Assembly (NCBI RefSeq): GCF_041435015.1
Contig: NZ_CP107989.1
Location: 8,494,001-8,558,000, forward strand
From: Streptomyces canus
GTDB lineage: Bacteria; Actinomycetota; Actinomycetes; Streptomycetales; Streptomycetaceae
DNA length: 64,000 bases
Reading direction: 5' to 3'
The stretch's first letter is position 1, and every line of letters begins with the position of its first letter. Of the stretch, positions 36,707 through 46,219 are shown piece by piece. Below the pieces are notes generated by a model that saw only the letters and a list, made by a program, of their open reading frames with translations, was not told the DNA's origin and did not search any database. The position numbers were made by a program, and so were the translations under genes.

Positions 36707-37471
36707 ATGACTTCGCAACTCCCCGAGCTTTCGGGCAAGGTCGCGCTCATCACGGGCGCCAGCCGCGGCATCGGCTACGGCATCGCCGAGGCGCTCGTCG
36801 CACGCGGTGACCGGGTGGTCATCACCGGTCGCACCGAGGACTCCCTCAAGGAGGCCGTCGAGCAGCTCGGCGCCGAGCGTGCCGTCTACGTGGCGGGCAA
36901 GGCGCACGACGAGGCGCACCAGACCGCCGCCGTCGAGCGCGCCATGGAGGCCTTCGGGCGGGTCGACTACCTGGTCAACAACGCCGGCACCAACCCGGTG
37001 TTCGGGCCGATCGCCGACCTCGACCTGAACGTGGCGCGCAAGGTCTTCGAGACCAACGTGATCTCCGCGCTCGGCTTCGCCCAGAAGACCTGGCACGCCT
37101 GGCAGAAGGACAACGGCGGCGCGATCGTCAACATCGCCTCCGTCGCGGGCCTCGCGCCCTCGCCCTTCATCGCCGCGTACGGCGTCAGCAAGGCAGCGCT
37201 GATCAACCTCACCCAGCAGCTCGCGCACGAGTTCGCGCCGGGGGTGCGGGTCAACGCGATCGCCCCCGCCGTCGTGAAGACCAAGTTCGCGTCGGCCCTG
37301 TACGAGGGCCGGGAGGCGGAGGCCGCCGCGTCCTACCCGCTGGCCCGGCTCGGCGTGCCCTCCGACATCGGCGGCGCCGCGGCCTTCCTCACCTCGGCGC
37401 AGTCCGACTGGGTCACCGGCCAGACGCTCGTCGTCGACGGCGGCATCTTCCTCAACGCCGGAGTGAGCTGA
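36707..37471 (+). CDS. Short-chain dehydrogenase/reductase
   Basis: A 254-residue SDR: LITGASRGIGYGIA, NNAGTNPVFGP, catalytic Ser in IASVAG and Tyr-Lys in YGVSKAA, ending TLVVDGGIFLNAG. It starts 12 nt after the preceding SDR and is clearly co-transcribed. Substrate unknown; the pairing suggests successive or complementary redox steps on one pathway. A hairpin terminator follows. Confidence 0.85.
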   Translation: MTSQLPELSGKVALITGASRGIGYGIAEALVARGDRVVITGRTEDSLKEAVEQLGAERAVYVAGKAHDEAHQTAAVERAMEAFGRVDYLVNNAGTNPVFGPIADLDLNVARKVFETNVISALGFAQKTWHAWQKDNGGAIVNIASVAGLAPSPFIAAYGVSKAALINLTQQLAHEFAPGVRVNAIAPAVVKTKFASALYEGREAEAAASYPLARLGVPSDIGGAAAFLTSAQSDWVTGQTLVVDGGIFLNAGVS

Positions 37472-37486
37472 CCCTCGTCGTCTCGG

Positions 37487-37519
37487 CACGGGCGCCCGTT
37501 GACACCGACGGCGCCCGTG
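37487..37519 (+). terminator. Terminator after the SDR operon
   Basis: A 10-bp stem CACGGGCGCC / GGCGCCCGTG with a 13-nt loop, beginning 15 nt after the stop codon. No T-run follows, as is usual in Streptomyces. Confidence 0.65.
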
Positions 37520-37596
37520 TCGAACACACAAAAGCCTCACAAGGGATTTACAGGGTCATCACGCCGAGGTGATCAAGCTCCCTGTGAACGAACCGG

Positions 37597-37624
37597 TTGA
37601 GTGTGCGTGGCGCTGCGGTATGTT
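37597..37624 (+). promoter_or_regulatory. Candidate promoter of the peptide-binding lipoprotein gene
   Basis: TTGAGT (37597-37602) and TATGTT (37619-37624) are separated by 16 nt, ending 38 nt before the GTG start. Confidence 0.5.
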
Positions 37625-37662
37625 TTGCCGACTCTCGGCACGGCATTTCGAGGAGCAAGCGC

Positions 37663-39243
37663 GTGTTCATGCGGAACCGATACCTGCCGCCCCTCGCGGC
37701 CCTCGTGTCCATATCCACGGTGGCCGGATGCGGGGTGTTCTCCTCGGGCTCCTCCGACGGCGGGAAGACGATCGTCGTGGGAACCACCAGCGCCCCGGCC
37801 ACGCTGGACCCCGCGGCCTCCTGGGACAGCTCCTGGGAACTGTTCCGCAACGTCTATCAGACGCTCCTGAACTACTCCCCCGGTGGATCCGACCCCGAAC
37901 CCGACGCGGCCGAGAGCTGCGAGTTCACGGACACGTCGAGCACCGAGTACAGCTGCACACTGCGCGAGGGGCTGAAGTTCTCCAACGGACACACGCTGGA
38001 CGCCAAGGCGGTCAAGTACTCCATCGACCGGATCAAGAAGATCAACCTCAACGGCGGCCCCGCGGGCCTGCTGGGAACGCTCTCCCGGGTGCAGGTGAAG
38101 GGCGACCGTGAGGTCGTCTTCCACCTCAGCCAGCCCGACGCCACCTTCCCTCTGGTGCTCACCACTCCGGCCATGTCGATCGTGGACCCCGAGGAGTACT
38201 CCGCGACCGCGATCCGCAAGGACGGGAAGATCAGCGGCTCCGGGCCCTACAGCCTCGACTCCTTCAAGGAGGGCGAGAAGGCCGAGCTCGTCCGCAACGA
38301 CAACTACAAGGGCATAGCGGACCTCAAGAACGACGCCGTCACCATCCGCTACTTCCAGCGGTCGGACGTGATGGTCAAGGCCCTCAAGGACAAGGAGATC
38401 TCGGTCGTCTACCGCGGTCTCGGGGCCTCCGACACCGTGGACATCGAGACCAACCAGCAGAAGGAGGGGCTCCAGCTCCTGGAGAACCCCACCACTGAGA
38501 TCAGTTACCTGGTGTTCAACCCCAGCGACCCGTGGTCCGCGAAGCCCGCGGTCCGCAAGGCCGTCGCCCAGATCGTCGACCGCCCGGCGCTCGTGCACTT
38601 CGTCTACAAGGACACCGTCGAGCCGCTGTACTCGATGGTCCCGGCCGGACTCACCGGCCACACCACGGGATTCTTCGACGACTTCGGAGACCCCAGCGTG
38701 GCCAAGGCCAAACGATTCCTCACGGAAGCGGGGATCACCGAGCGCGTCCCGCTCACCCTCTGGTACACCAGCGACCGCTACGGCTCGACGACCAAGCCCG
38801 CCTTCCAGGAGCTGAAGCGCCAGCTGGAGGCCTCCGGGCTCTTCAGGATCACCCTCAAGAGCCGCCCGTGGAAGACCTACGTCGAGGGCTACCAGAACGG
38901 CGAGTACCCGGTGTTCGGGCGCGGCTGGTTCCCCGACTTCCACGACGCCGACAACTTCATCGCGCCCTTCGTCGGCAAGCAGAACGCGCTCGGCACCCCG
39001 TACGACGCCCCCGAGATCACCGGCAAGCTGCTGCCCGAGTCGCGCGCGGAGAGCGACCGCGGGGCCGTGGGGCCGCAGATCGAGGAAGCCCAGCAGGTCT
39101 TCGTGGACGACACCCGGCTGGTGCCGCTGTGGCAGGGCAAGCAGTACGTGGCCGCGAACGAGGAGATCGCCGGTCTCGAGAAGGTCATCGACCCGGCGAC
39201 CATGATGACGATGTGGGAGCTGTACTGGAAGACCAGCTGGTAG
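37663..39243 (+). CDS. ABC transporter oligopeptide-type substrate-binding lipoprotein
   Basis: A 526-residue family-5 solute-binding protein (DppA/OppA type). The signal peptide ends in the lipobox VAGC. The mature part has TIVVGTTSAPATLDPAAS, LREGLKFSNGHTLDAKAVKYS, SGPYSLDSF and WYTSDRYG, as in peptide or nickel-peptide binders. No permease or ATPase genes follow, so it is an orphan that must work with a transporter elsewhere or act as a sensor. GTG 37663 is set by AGGAG at 37651-37655; ATG 37669 is too far from it. Confidence 0.85.
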   Translation: MFMRNRYLPPLAALVSISTVAGCGVFSSGSSDGGKTIVVGTTSAPATLDPAASWDSSWELFRNVYQTLLNYSPGGSDPEPDAAESCEFTDTSSTEYSCTLREGLKFSNGHTLDAKAVKYSIDRIKKINLNGGPAGLLGTLSRVQVKGDREVVFHLSQPDATFPLVLTTPAMSIVDPEEYSATAIRKDGKISGSGPYSLDSFKEGEKAELVRNDNYKGIADLKNDAVTIRYFQRSDVMVKALKDKEISVVYRGLGASDTVDIETNQQKEGLQLLENPTTEISYLVFNPSDPWSAKPAVRKAVAQIVDRPALVHFVYKDTVEPLYSMVPAGLTGHTTGFFDDFGDPSVAKAKRFLTEAGITERVPLTLWYTSDRYGSTTKPAFQELKRQLEASGLFRITLKSRPWKTYVEGYQNGEYPVFGRGWFPDFHDADNFIAPFVGKQNALGTPYDAPEITGKLLPESRAESDRGAVGPQIEEAQQVFVDDTRLVPLWQGKQYVAANEEIAGLEKVIDPATMMTMWELYWKTSW

Positions 39244-39333
39244 GGCTCGGGCCCGGCCCTCACGGCACGGACTGTCAGTGGTCGCCTGTAGGTTCTGAGA
39301 CCTGAAGTGACCGCACATCGTGAGGACGTTGAC

Positions 39334-40017
39334 GTGACCGACACCGCCATGCTGCCCGAGTCCTGGCGCGGGGTTCTGGGCGACGAACTGCAGCAGCCGT
39401 ACTTCAAGGAGCTGACGGAGTTCGTCGAGGACGAGCGGGCGAAGGGTCCCGTCTACCCGCCGCGCGAGGAGGTCTTCGCCGCCCTCGACGCGACGCCGTA
39501 CAACCGGGTGAAGGTCCTGATCCTCGGTCAGGACCCGTACCACGGCGAGGGCCAGGGTCACGGCCTGTGCTTCTCGGTCCGCCCGGGCGTCAGGACCCCG
39601 CCCTCCCTCCGGAACATCTACAAGGAGATGAAAGAGGAGCTGGGCCTGGAGATCCCGGACAACGGCTACCTCATGCCGTGGGCCCAGCAAGGCGTCCTGC
39701 TGCTCAACGCGGTGCTCACGGTCCGCTCCGGCGAGGCCAACTCGCACAAGGGCAAAGGCTGGGAGAAGTTCACCGACGCGGTGATCCGCGCGGTGGCCGA
39801 GCGGCCCGACCCGGCCGTCTTCGTGCTGTGGGGCAACTACGCGCAGAAGAAGCTCCCCCTGATCGACGAGAACCGGCACGTCGTGGTCAAGGGCGCGCAC
39901 CCCTCCCCGCTGTCGGCGAAGAAATTCTTCGGCTCCCGCCCGTTCACCCAGATCGACGAGGCGGTCGCCCGGCAGGGCCACGAGCCCATCGACTGGACGA
40001 TCCCGAACCTCGGCTGA
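39334..40017 (+). CDS. ung: Uracil-DNA glycosylase
   Basis: A 227-residue family-1 enzyme that removes uracil from DNA to start base-excision repair. The water-activating Asp67 lies in LGQDPYHGEGQGHGL, and His189 in GAHPSPLSAKKFFGSRPF; the uracil-binding block VFVLWGNYAQKK is also present. I take GTG 39334 (VTDTAMLPESW, the family start), preceded by TGAGGACG; the frame is open to 39307. Confidence 0.95.
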   Translation: MTDTAMLPESWRGVLGDELQQPYFKELTEFVEDERAKGPVYPPREEVFAALDATPYNRVKVLILGQDPYHGEGQGHGLCFSVRPGVRTPPSLRNIYKEMKEELGLEIPDNGYLMPWAQQGVLLLNAVLTVRSGEANSHKGKGWEKFTDAVIRAVAERPDPAVFVLWGNYAQKKLPLIDENRHVVVKGAHPSPLSAKKFFGSRPFTQIDEAVARQGHEPIDWTIPNLG

Positions 40018-40025
40018 CCCGTCCG

Positions 40026-40055
40026 CCGGGCCGGTGCCGCACGGCCCCGGCCCGG
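40026..40055 (+). terminator. Hairpin after ung
   Basis: A 9-bp stem CCGGGCCGG / CCGGCCCGG encloses a 12-nt loop and begins 9 nt after the ung stop. Confidence 0.6.
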
Positions 40056-40139
40056 TCCCGCCTGACCTCGATCGACAGTGGCGGCGGCTAGCGTCGGGAG
40101 GGACAGGGGACGACAGCAGACAAGGGCCCGGAGGACGCT

Positions 40140-40661
40140 TTGACGGAGCGACAGGAGCAGGCGGCGCCGGACACCGTGATGACGCGGATCGGGCAGGTCG
40201 TCATGCTGTGTCACGCGGGGGACCGCGAGGAGGCCCGGCACCGCTTCCTGGCCCTGTGGGCGGAGATCGGCGAGGACGGCGACCCGTTGCACCGCTGCAC
40301 CCTGGCGCACTACATGGCCGACGCCCAGGACGACCCCTGCGACGAACTCGCCTGGGATCTGAGGGCGTTGACGGCCGCGGAGGAACTCACCGAGGACCGG
40401 CCGGCCCGGCACGAGGGCGCGCTCGCCGTGCGCGCCCTGTATCCCTCGCTGCACCTCAACCTGGCCGCCGACTATGTGCGGCTCGCCCGCACGGACGCCG
40501 CCCGCACCCATCTGCGCCGGGCCCGCAGGGCGGCGGACGCCCTGGGGGAGGACAGCTACAGCGACGGTGTGCGGGCGGAGATCAGCCGGCTGGAGCTACG
40601 GCTCGGCGAGGGCGGATCCGCCGGTGGCGGACCGTGGGGGCCGCCGAGGCAGCGGCCCTGA
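40140..40661 (+). CDS. Conserved hypothetical helical (TPR-like) protein
   Basis: A 173-residue all-helical protein. Blocks such as QVVMLCHAGDREEARHRFLALW, HRCTLAHYMADAQDD, HLNLAADYVRLARTDAARTHL and ADALGEDSYSDGVRAEI look like tetratricopeptide-type helices, the last typical of tetratricopeptide proteins. The TTG start at 40140 is supported by GGAGG 5-6 nt upstream and by the family-like opening; no ATG lies near. Function unknown. Confidence 0.7.
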   Translation: MTERQEQAAPDTVMTRIGQVVMLCHAGDREEARHRFLALWAEIGEDGDPLHRCTLAHYMADAQDDPCDELAWDLRALTAAEELTEDRPARHEGALAVRALYPSLHLNLAADYVRLARTDAARTHLRRARRAADALGEDSYSDGVRAEISRLELRLGEGGSAGGGPWGPPRQRP

Positions 40662-40673
40662 GCCCTGGGTGCC

Positions 40674-41216
40674 TCAACGCCCGTACGTCTGGTCGCAGAT
40701 GACCGACTCGGGGCTGCCCTCCTGCCAGCCGCCGTACTTCCGGCCGAGCCCGCAGACGTCCTTCGAGCCCTTGGGAACCGACTTGGGGACCGGCCTGGTC
40801 ACGTCCGGGATCTCGACCCGGGGCGGCCGGTAGTGCCCGGCGTCCGGGTGCCGAGGCTCAGGATGTGTCGGGCGCGCGGGATGCCGTGGATGTCCCGGAC
40901 GCGCCTGTGCCGGCTGTCGGGGCTGCGGCTGAGCGGAGGCCGCCGTGGTCCCCGGAGCCCTGTCGCGTGGCGCGGCTCCCTCCGGCTTCGAGGACGGGGA
41001 CGGGGCGATCATGGACAGCGCCTCCTGGGCCGGGGCCTGCACGATCTGCGGCTGCGCCTGACCGTCCGGGCGGGCGTCGCCCTGTCCCGGCAGCCGTGAC
41101 GGTGCTGTCGTCTGCGGCGGCCCGGACACAGGTGGACGCTGGACCGTCACACAGCCGGTGAGGGCCGAGACAGCCACGGTGACCAGGAGCGTTGCGGTAG
41201 TCGTGGTTCGATGCAC
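40674..41216 (-). CDS. Pro/Ala-rich putative lipoprotein
   Basis: About 180 residues. The N-terminus TTTTATLLVTVAVSALTGC is a lipoprotein signal with the lipobox LTGC. A long Pro/Ala/Gln/His-rich linker follows, then a conserved-looking C-terminal piece (SKDVCGLGRKYGGWQ, SVICDQTYGR) with two cysteines that may form a disulfide. GTG 41216 gives a normal signal length; GTG 41279 has a better ribosome-binding site but would give a very long signal. Function unknown. Confidence 0.65.
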   Translation of the reverse strand: MHRTTTTATLLVTVAVSALTGCVTVQRPPVSGPPQTTAPSRLPGQGDARPDGQAQPQIVQAPAQEALSMIAPSPSSKPEGAAPRDRAPGTTAASAQPQPRQPAQARPGHPRHPARPTHPEPRHPDAGHYRPPRVEIPDVTRPVPKSVPKGSKDVCGLGRKYGGWQEGSPESVICDQTYGR

Positions 41217-41328
41217 CCGCGCCACTCTGCTGGTTCGGGCGACCTCGGCGACAGCGGACGAGCGGAGGTTGCCCCGCACGGGTGATCTCCGCGCCCGTAC
41301 GGTGTGCTCAGGCCTCCCGGTGCTGACG

Positions 41329-41841
41329 TCAATCGCCGGTGACGCCGTCGATGCGCTCGCGGATCAGGTCGGCATGGCCGTTGTGGCGGGCGTACTCCTC
41401 GATCATGTGGGTGTAGAGCCAGCGCAGGTTGAACCGCTCCCCGGTCCGGCGGTGCTTGCCCACGGTGAGGTCGTCCAGGCCGAAGCGGGTGGCGTTCTGC
41501 CGGCTCTTCTCGATCTCCGCCTGCCAGGTGCCGTAGGCCTCCTGCCAGGTGTCGGCCTCGGTGAGACGGAAGTCGCCGTCCGGGTCGGCCTCGCTGTAGT
41601 AGATCGGCCCCGCGTCCTCGTCGGCCAGGACCCGGCGGAACCAGTTGCGCTCCACCTCTGCCATGTGTCGCACCAGGCCCATCAAGGAGAGCGTGGACGG
41701 CTCCACCGAGGCGGTCCTGAGCTGGGCGTCGGTCAGACCCTCGCACTTCCAGGCCAGCGTCTGCCGGTGGTAGTCCAGCCAGCCCTCCAGCATGCTGCGT
41801 TCGTCGGCGGTGGTCGCGGGTTCGGGGCGCTGATTCGTCAT
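41329..41841 (-). CDS. DinB-superfamily (DUF664) protein
   Basis: A 170-residue four-helix-bundle protein of the DinB/YfiT thiol-transferase superfamily: DYHRQTLAWKCEGLTDAQL, SLMGLVRHMAEVERNWFRR with a metal-binding His, and LRWLYTHMIEEYARHNGHADLIRE with two more. In actinobacteria such proteins often use mycothiol to modify toxic compounds. This DinB fold is unrelated to the polymerase at the start of the window. ATG 41841 has CAGGATGC upstream. Confidence 0.85.
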   Translation of the reverse strand: MTNQRPEPATTADERSMLEGWLDYHRQTLAWKCEGLTDAQLRTASVEPSTLSLMGLVRHMAEVERNWFRRVLADEDAGPIYYSEADPDGDFRLTEADTWQEAYGTWQAEIEKSRQNATRFGLDDLTVGKHRRTGERFNLRWLYTHMIEEYARHNGHADLIRERIDGVTGD

Positions 41842-41962
41842 GCTCGCATCCTGACCCAGCTCACCCCTCACCACCAGCGAATTCCCGGTCGTCGGCCGGG
41901 GCCCGCCGCGGCCGCCGTATGCTTCCGGCAAGGCCCTGGCCGGACAACCTGGAGGAGTCCAC

Positions 41963-42868
41963 GTGAAGGTCGGCTGCATCGGACTCGGTGACATCGCGCA
42001 GAAGGCGTATCTGCCGGTGCTCGGCGGTCGGCCCGGCGTCGAGCTGCACGTGCAGACGCGGACGCCGGCGACGCTGACCCGGGTCGCCGACGGTCTCCAC
42101 CTTCCCGAGGGACAGCGGCACCAGGACCTCGGCTCGCTGCTCGCCCAGGACCTCGACGCCGCCTTCGTGCACGCACCGACGAGCGTGCACCCCGACATCG
42201 TCGCGCGGCTGCTGGAGGCGGGCGTACCGACGTACGTCGACAAGCCGCTCGCCTACGAACTCGCCGACTCCGAACGGCTGGTGGCGCTCGCCGATCAGCG
42301 GAACACGAGTCTGGCCGTCGGGTTCAACCGGCGTTTCGCCCCCGGGTACGCGCAGTGCGCCGAGCATCCGCGCGAGCTGATCCTCATGCAGAAGAACCGG
42401 ATCGGGCTCCCGGAGGAGCCGCGCACGATGATCCTCGACGACTTCATCCACGTCGTCGACACCCTGCGGTTCCTGGTGCCGGGGCCGGTCGACGACGTGA
42501 CGGTACGCGCGCGCGTGGAGGACGGACTGCTGCACCACGTCGTGCTCCAGCTCGCCGGGGACGGCTTCACCGCGCTCGGGGTGATGAACCGGCTCAGCGG
42601 CTCGGCCGAGGAGATCCTTGAGGTGTCCGGGCAGGACACCAAGCGGCAGGTGGTCAATCTCGCCGAGGTGATCGACCACAAGGGCCAGCCGACCGTGCGG
42701 CGGCGCGGCGACTGGGTGCCGGTGGCCCGGCAGCGCGGCATCGAGCAGGCGGTGCTCGCCTTCCTCGACGCCGTGCGCGCGGGAAAGGTGCTCAGTGCCC
42801 GGGACGCGCTGGCGACCCATGAGCTGTGCGAGCGGGTGGTACACGCGGTTCAGGAGCGGTCCGCCTGA
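41963..42868 (+). CDS. Gfo/Idh/MocA-family oxidoreductase
   Basis: A 301-residue NAD(P)-dependent dehydrogenase. The Rossmann motif is VGCIGLGDIAQKAYLPVL, and the catalytic lysine lies in PTYVDKPLAYE; the second domain follows from residue 125. The usual EKP motif is DKP here. Substrate unknown, typically a sugar or inositol derivative. GTG 41963 has GGAGGA. The 3' end overlaps the convergent lnt gene by 77 nt. Confidence 0.83.
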   Translation: MKVGCIGLGDIAQKAYLPVLGGRPGVELHVQTRTPATLTRVADGLHLPEGQRHQDLGSLLAQDLDAAFVHAPTSVHPDIVARLLEAGVPTYVDKPLAYELADSERLVALADQRNTSLAVGFNRRFAPGYAQCAEHPRELILMQKNRIGLPEEPRTMILDDFIHVVDTLRFLVPGPVDDVTVRARVEDGLLHHVVLQLAGDGFTALGVMNRLSGSAEEILEVSGQDTKRQVVNLAEVIDHKGQPTVRRRGDWVPVARQRGIEQAVLAFLDAVRAGKVLSARDALATHELCERVVHAVQERSA

Positions 42869-44351
42869 ACCGCCGGCCCAGCTGAGCGGCGCACCACGCG
42901 GCGAGGATCAGCAGGGCCGCGTGCACCGGCCAGTCGCCGAAGCGGACGTACGGTGTCGTCCCGGTCGCCAGCGGTACGTCGTACACGCGCGAGGTGCTGG
43001 AGTCGGTGCCGATCCACCGGCCGACGCGCTGTCCGCTCGCGTCGTAGACCGCGGAGACGCCGGTCAGGGTCGCGTGCACCATCGGGCGGCCCGTCTCGGC
43101 GGCGCGCAGGGCGGCGAGCGAGGCGTGCTGCTCGGGGGCCCAGCTCTGCTGGAAGGACGAGGTCGCCGACTGGGCGATCAGCAACTGGGCGCCGTCCTGG
43201 GCGAGATGGCGGCTCATGTCGGGGAACGCCGACTCGAAGCACACCATCGGCCCGACCTTCAGCCCGTGACCGACGTCCATCACGACCTGCTCGGAACCGT
43301 GCCTGCGGTTCTCGCCCGCCGCCTTGCCGACCGAGGTGGCCCAGCCGAGCAGCGAGCGGGCCGGGATGTACTCGCCGAAGGGGACGAGTCGCATCTTGTC
43401 GTAGCGGTCGCCGGTGAGCCCGCCGGGGCCGACGAGCACCGAACTCTTGTAGATGCCGGGCTTGTCGGAGCGGCGGGCGTCCACGTTCACGAGGATGTCG
43501 GCGCCGGTCTCCTCGGACAGCGCAGCGATCCGCTTCGCCAGGTCGGGCCGGTCCCCGAGGTCGAAGCCGACGCTGCTCTCGCCCCACACGATCAGGTCGA
43601 CGTCCTGCGCGGCGAGGTCGCGGGTCAGCTGTTCCTCGCGGGCGAAGCGCCGGTCGGGGCCGTCGATGACACCGGGCTGGACGACCGCGATCCGTGTCGT
43701 CCTCCCGGTGTCCGGGCGCGGTGACCACATCCAGGCCGCCGAGGTCACGGCGGCCGTGGCGACCAGACCCGCCACCGCGGGGACCCTGGACTCACGGACC
43801 GTCACCACCACGGCGACCGCCGCATTGACGGCCACGATGAGGAAGCTGAGCAGCCACACCCCGCCCACCGAGGCCAGCCGCAGCGCCGGTTCCACCTCCC
43901 ACTGGCTGGAGCCGAGTACGCCCCACGGGCCGCCGAGCCCCTGCCAGGACCGGACGAGTTCGATACCGAGCCAGCCCGACGGCAGCACGGCAAGACCTGC
44001 CGCGATCCGGCCGCGCGAGGGCGTCCCGGCCAGGAAGTGCCGCACCAGCGCGCCCCACGGCGCCCACAGCGCGCCGAGCAGGGCGCCGATGACGAAGATG
44101 AACACACTCAGGCTCGGCAGCAGCCAGTGGTGCATCCCCACCATGAAGCCGAAACCGCCGGCCCAGCCGTCGTACGCCGCCCGTTTCGCCGTGGGAGCCG
44201 AGCGGATCAGCGCGATCCAGGGGACGAGGGCGACGTAGGCGAACCACCACAGGGACGGTGCCGGGAACGCGAGGACGGGGAGAGCGCCTGCCACCGCGGC
44301 GACGATCGAGCGCCGCCACGGGGAGGCGAGCCAGTGGCCGAACGTGTTCAT
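42792..44351 (-). CDS. lnt: Apolipoprotein N-acyltransferase
   Basis: A 519-residue membrane enzyme that adds the third acyl chain to lipoproteins. The N-terminal half has six or seven helices (AAVAGALPVLAFPAPSLWWFAY onward). The nitrilase-type catalytic domain has the triad Glu in VWGESSVGFD, Lys in YDKMRLVPFGEY and Cys in VCFESAFPD. The tail is Pro/Arg-rich and its codons overlap the Gfo/Idh gene. ATG 44351 follows AGGAGG. The window encodes at least four lipoproteins that could be substrates. Confidence 0.92.
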   Translation of the reverse strand: MNTFGHWLASPWRRSIVAAVAGALPVLAFPAPSLWWFAYVALVPWIALIRSAPTAKRAAYDGWAGGFGFMVGMHHWLLPSLSVFIFVIGALLGALWAPWGALVRHFLAGTPSRGRIAAGLAVLPSGWLGIELVRSWQGLGGPWGVLGSSQWEVEPALRLASVGGVWLLSFLIVAVNAAVAVVVTVRESRVPAVAGLVATAAVTSAAWMWSPRPDTGRTTRIAVVQPGVIDGPDRRFAREEQLTRDLAAQDVDLIVWGESSVGFDLGDRPDLAKRIAALSEETGADILVNVDARRSDKPGIYKSSVLVGPGGLTGDRYDKMRLVPFGEYIPARSLLGWATSVGKAAGENRRHGSEQVVMDVGHGLKVGPMVCFESAFPDMSRHLAQDGAQLLIAQSATSSFQQSWAPEQHASLAALRAAETGRPMVHATLTGVSAVYDASGQRVGRWIGTDSSTSRVYDVPLATGTTPYVRFGDWPVHAALLILAAWCAAQLGRRFRRTAPEPRVPPARTAHGSPARPGH

Positions 44352-44416
44352 ACGGCGCCTCCTACCCCACAGGTGACTCCAGTGTGCGTGTGGTCGACCA
44401 CCCCGAGGGCGTCGGC

Positions 44417-44920
44417 TCAGTTGATCACAGGTGTGGGCCGAGGGTCCGGCAGACGCCGCCACTTCTCCTCTACGACGACCTCGCGCAGCCGCCAGCCGTC
44501 GTCCGTGCGCAGCAGAGCGAAGGCGTAGCGGCCGCCGCAGACGAAGTCGGGGGCGGTGGAGGCGGTGCTGTCGCCGGCGAGGCGCATCGGGTTGATGTAA
44601 TCGGCCTGGACGCGGGCCGTGTCGCCGGTGTCCTGGTCCAGGGTGCCGAACCGGACGCGGCGGTTGACGATCAGATGCTGGCGCATCGAGAACAGCCGCA
44701 GGCTGTCCGCGAGCCATGCGGCGACCTTGCGCGCGTCTCCCTCGACCCCGCCCGCCGAGCGGTAGTCGGCCCGCCCGTCGGAGGTGAACAGTCCTCGGTA
44801 CGCCTCCCAGTCGCCGTCGTCCACGGCCACGGCGTAGTCGGTGACGAGTGCGTCCACGGTCAGCCGGTCCATCACGGTCGCGAGCTCCACACGCTGCGTC
44901 ATCGGCTCAGTGTTGGGCAT
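44417..44920 (-). CDS. NTF2-like (SnoaL-type) protein
   Basis: A 167-residue cone-fold protein: VMDRLTVDALVTDYAVAVDDGD, YRGLFTSDGRADYRSAGGVEG, SMRQHLIVNRRVRFG, DGWRLREVVVEEKWRR. Members are small enzymes or ligand-binding proteins, often next to oxygenases; here an FAD monooxygenase lies 100 nt upstream on the same strand. The start is uncertain: ATG 44920, or ATG 44902 (MTQRVEL), which is closer to family length. Confidence 0.75.
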   Translation of the reverse strand: MPNTEPMTQRVELATVMDRLTVDALVTDYAVAVDDGDWEAYRGLFTSDGRADYRSAGGVEGDARKVAAWLADSLRLFSMRQHLIVNRRVRFGTLDQDTGDTARVQADYINPMRLAGDSTASTAPDFVCGGRYAFALLRTDDGWRLREVVVEEKWRRLPDPRPTPVIN

Positions 44921-45022
44921 GGGGCGGGCCGCGCCAAGGGGCGTGCGGTGACATTCGGAGGGCGGGGCGGGGGCGGTCGGTGGGCGAGTGGTCGAAGGAG
45001 GGGGTGGTCGACGGGCGGGAGG

Positions 45023-46195
45023 TCAGCCGTCGGCCAGGACATCCACCGGCCAGGCGGCCGAGTGCGGGCCGAATCTGTTCTCGGCCGTGAGGGCGACCAT
45101 GCGGGCGTTGCGCGCCTCGGCCTCGGGGCCGTCCGGCAGGTGGTAGTCGTGGCCCGCGCGGGCGGAACTGACCTGCACGGATGTGGCGGCCCGGACCCGC
45201 CGGCGGACGTACCGGTCGAGCGCTTCGGGCACCTCGTCCGGTGCTGCGCCGGTGAGGCAGTCGCCGAGCACGGCCGCGTCCATGATGGCCTGTGCCGCGC
45301 CCTGTGCCTGGAACGGCACCATCGCGTGCGCGCTGTCGCCGAGCAGGGTCACTCGGCCGACGTGCCAGCGGGTGAGCGGGGCGCGCGTGTGGATGCCGTA
45401 GCGCAGGACCTGGCCCGCGCGGTCGAGGACGGTCAGCAGCCGGGGGTCCCAGCCGGAGAACGTGCGCAGTTGCTCGCCGGGTTCCGCCCGCGCGGTCCAC
45501 GACTCCTGGGCCGCCCGGTCCGTCACGAACACGGCGACGACGTTGAGCAGTTCGCCGCGACGCAGCCAGTAGTGGACGACGTGACGGCCCGGGCCGAGCC
45601 ACCCTGCGTACTCCGGGAGGTCCAGGTCGGCGACCTCGGCGGCGGGGAGCAGGGCCCGGTAGGCAACGGTGTGCGAGAACACGGCCTCGTCCGCGCCGAA
45701 GAGCCACTGGCGGGCGGCTGAGCGGATGCCGTCGGCGGCCACGACGAGGTCGGCGTCCAGACGTTCACCGCTCGCCGTGGTCACATGGGCCGCGGTGTCG
45801 TCCTGGTCGATCCCGACGACGGCGGTGGCCAGGCGCAGCGACTCGGGCGGTACGGCGGCGGCCAGGGCCTGTTGGAGATCGGCGCGGTGGACCTGGAGGT
45901 ACGGCGCCCCGAACTCCTCCTCGGCCTCACGGCCGATGGCATAGCGGCAGATCTCGCGGCCGTCGGACCAGGTGCGGAAGCTCACGTGGGCCGGGCGCGT
46001 CGACTGTTCCGCGACGGCGTCGAGCAGGTCCAGGCGGCGGAGGACGCGCGTGGCGTTGGGGGCGAGCTGGATGCCGGCACCGATCTCGGTGAGCCGCCGC
46101 GACTGCTCGACGAGCGTCACTTCATGGCCGGCCCGGCGCAGGCTCAGTGCCGCGGTCAGTCCTCCGATGCCCGCGCCCACGACGATCGCTCTCAT
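45023..46195 (-). CDS. FAD-dependent aromatic monooxygenase
   Basis: A 390-residue group A flavin hydroxylase of the PHBH fold. The FAD motifs are IVVGAGIGGLTAALSLRRAG, the DG motif VVAADGIRSAARQWLF and the GD motif VTLLGDSAHAMVPFQAQGAAQAI. It resembles 3-hydroxybenzoate or salicylate-type hydroxylases, without enough detail to name the substrate. ATG 46195 follows GAGGTCAT. It is 24 nt downstream of a small gene and probably in one operon with it. Confidence 0.87.
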   Translation of the reverse strand: MRAIVVGAGIGGLTAALSLRRAGHEVTLVEQSRRLTEIGAGIQLAPNATRVLRRLDLLDAVAEQSTRPAHVSFRTWSDGREICRYAIGREAEEEFGAPYLQVHRADLQQALAAAVPPESLRLATAVVGIDQDDTAAHVTTASGERLDADLVVAADGIRSAARQWLFGADEAVFSHTVAYRALLPAAEVADLDLPEYAGWLGPGRHVVHYWLRRGELLNVVAVFVTDRAAQESWTARAEPGEQLRTFSGWDPRLLTVLDRAGQVLRYGIHTRAPLTRWHVGRVTLLGDSAHAMVPFQAQGAAQAIMDAAVLGDCLTGAAPDEVPEALDRYVRRRVRAATSVQVSSARAGHDYHLPDGPEAEARNARMVALTAENRFGPHSAAWPVDVLADG

Positions 46196-46219
46196 GGCAT
46201 GACCTCGGCGGACGTGGCC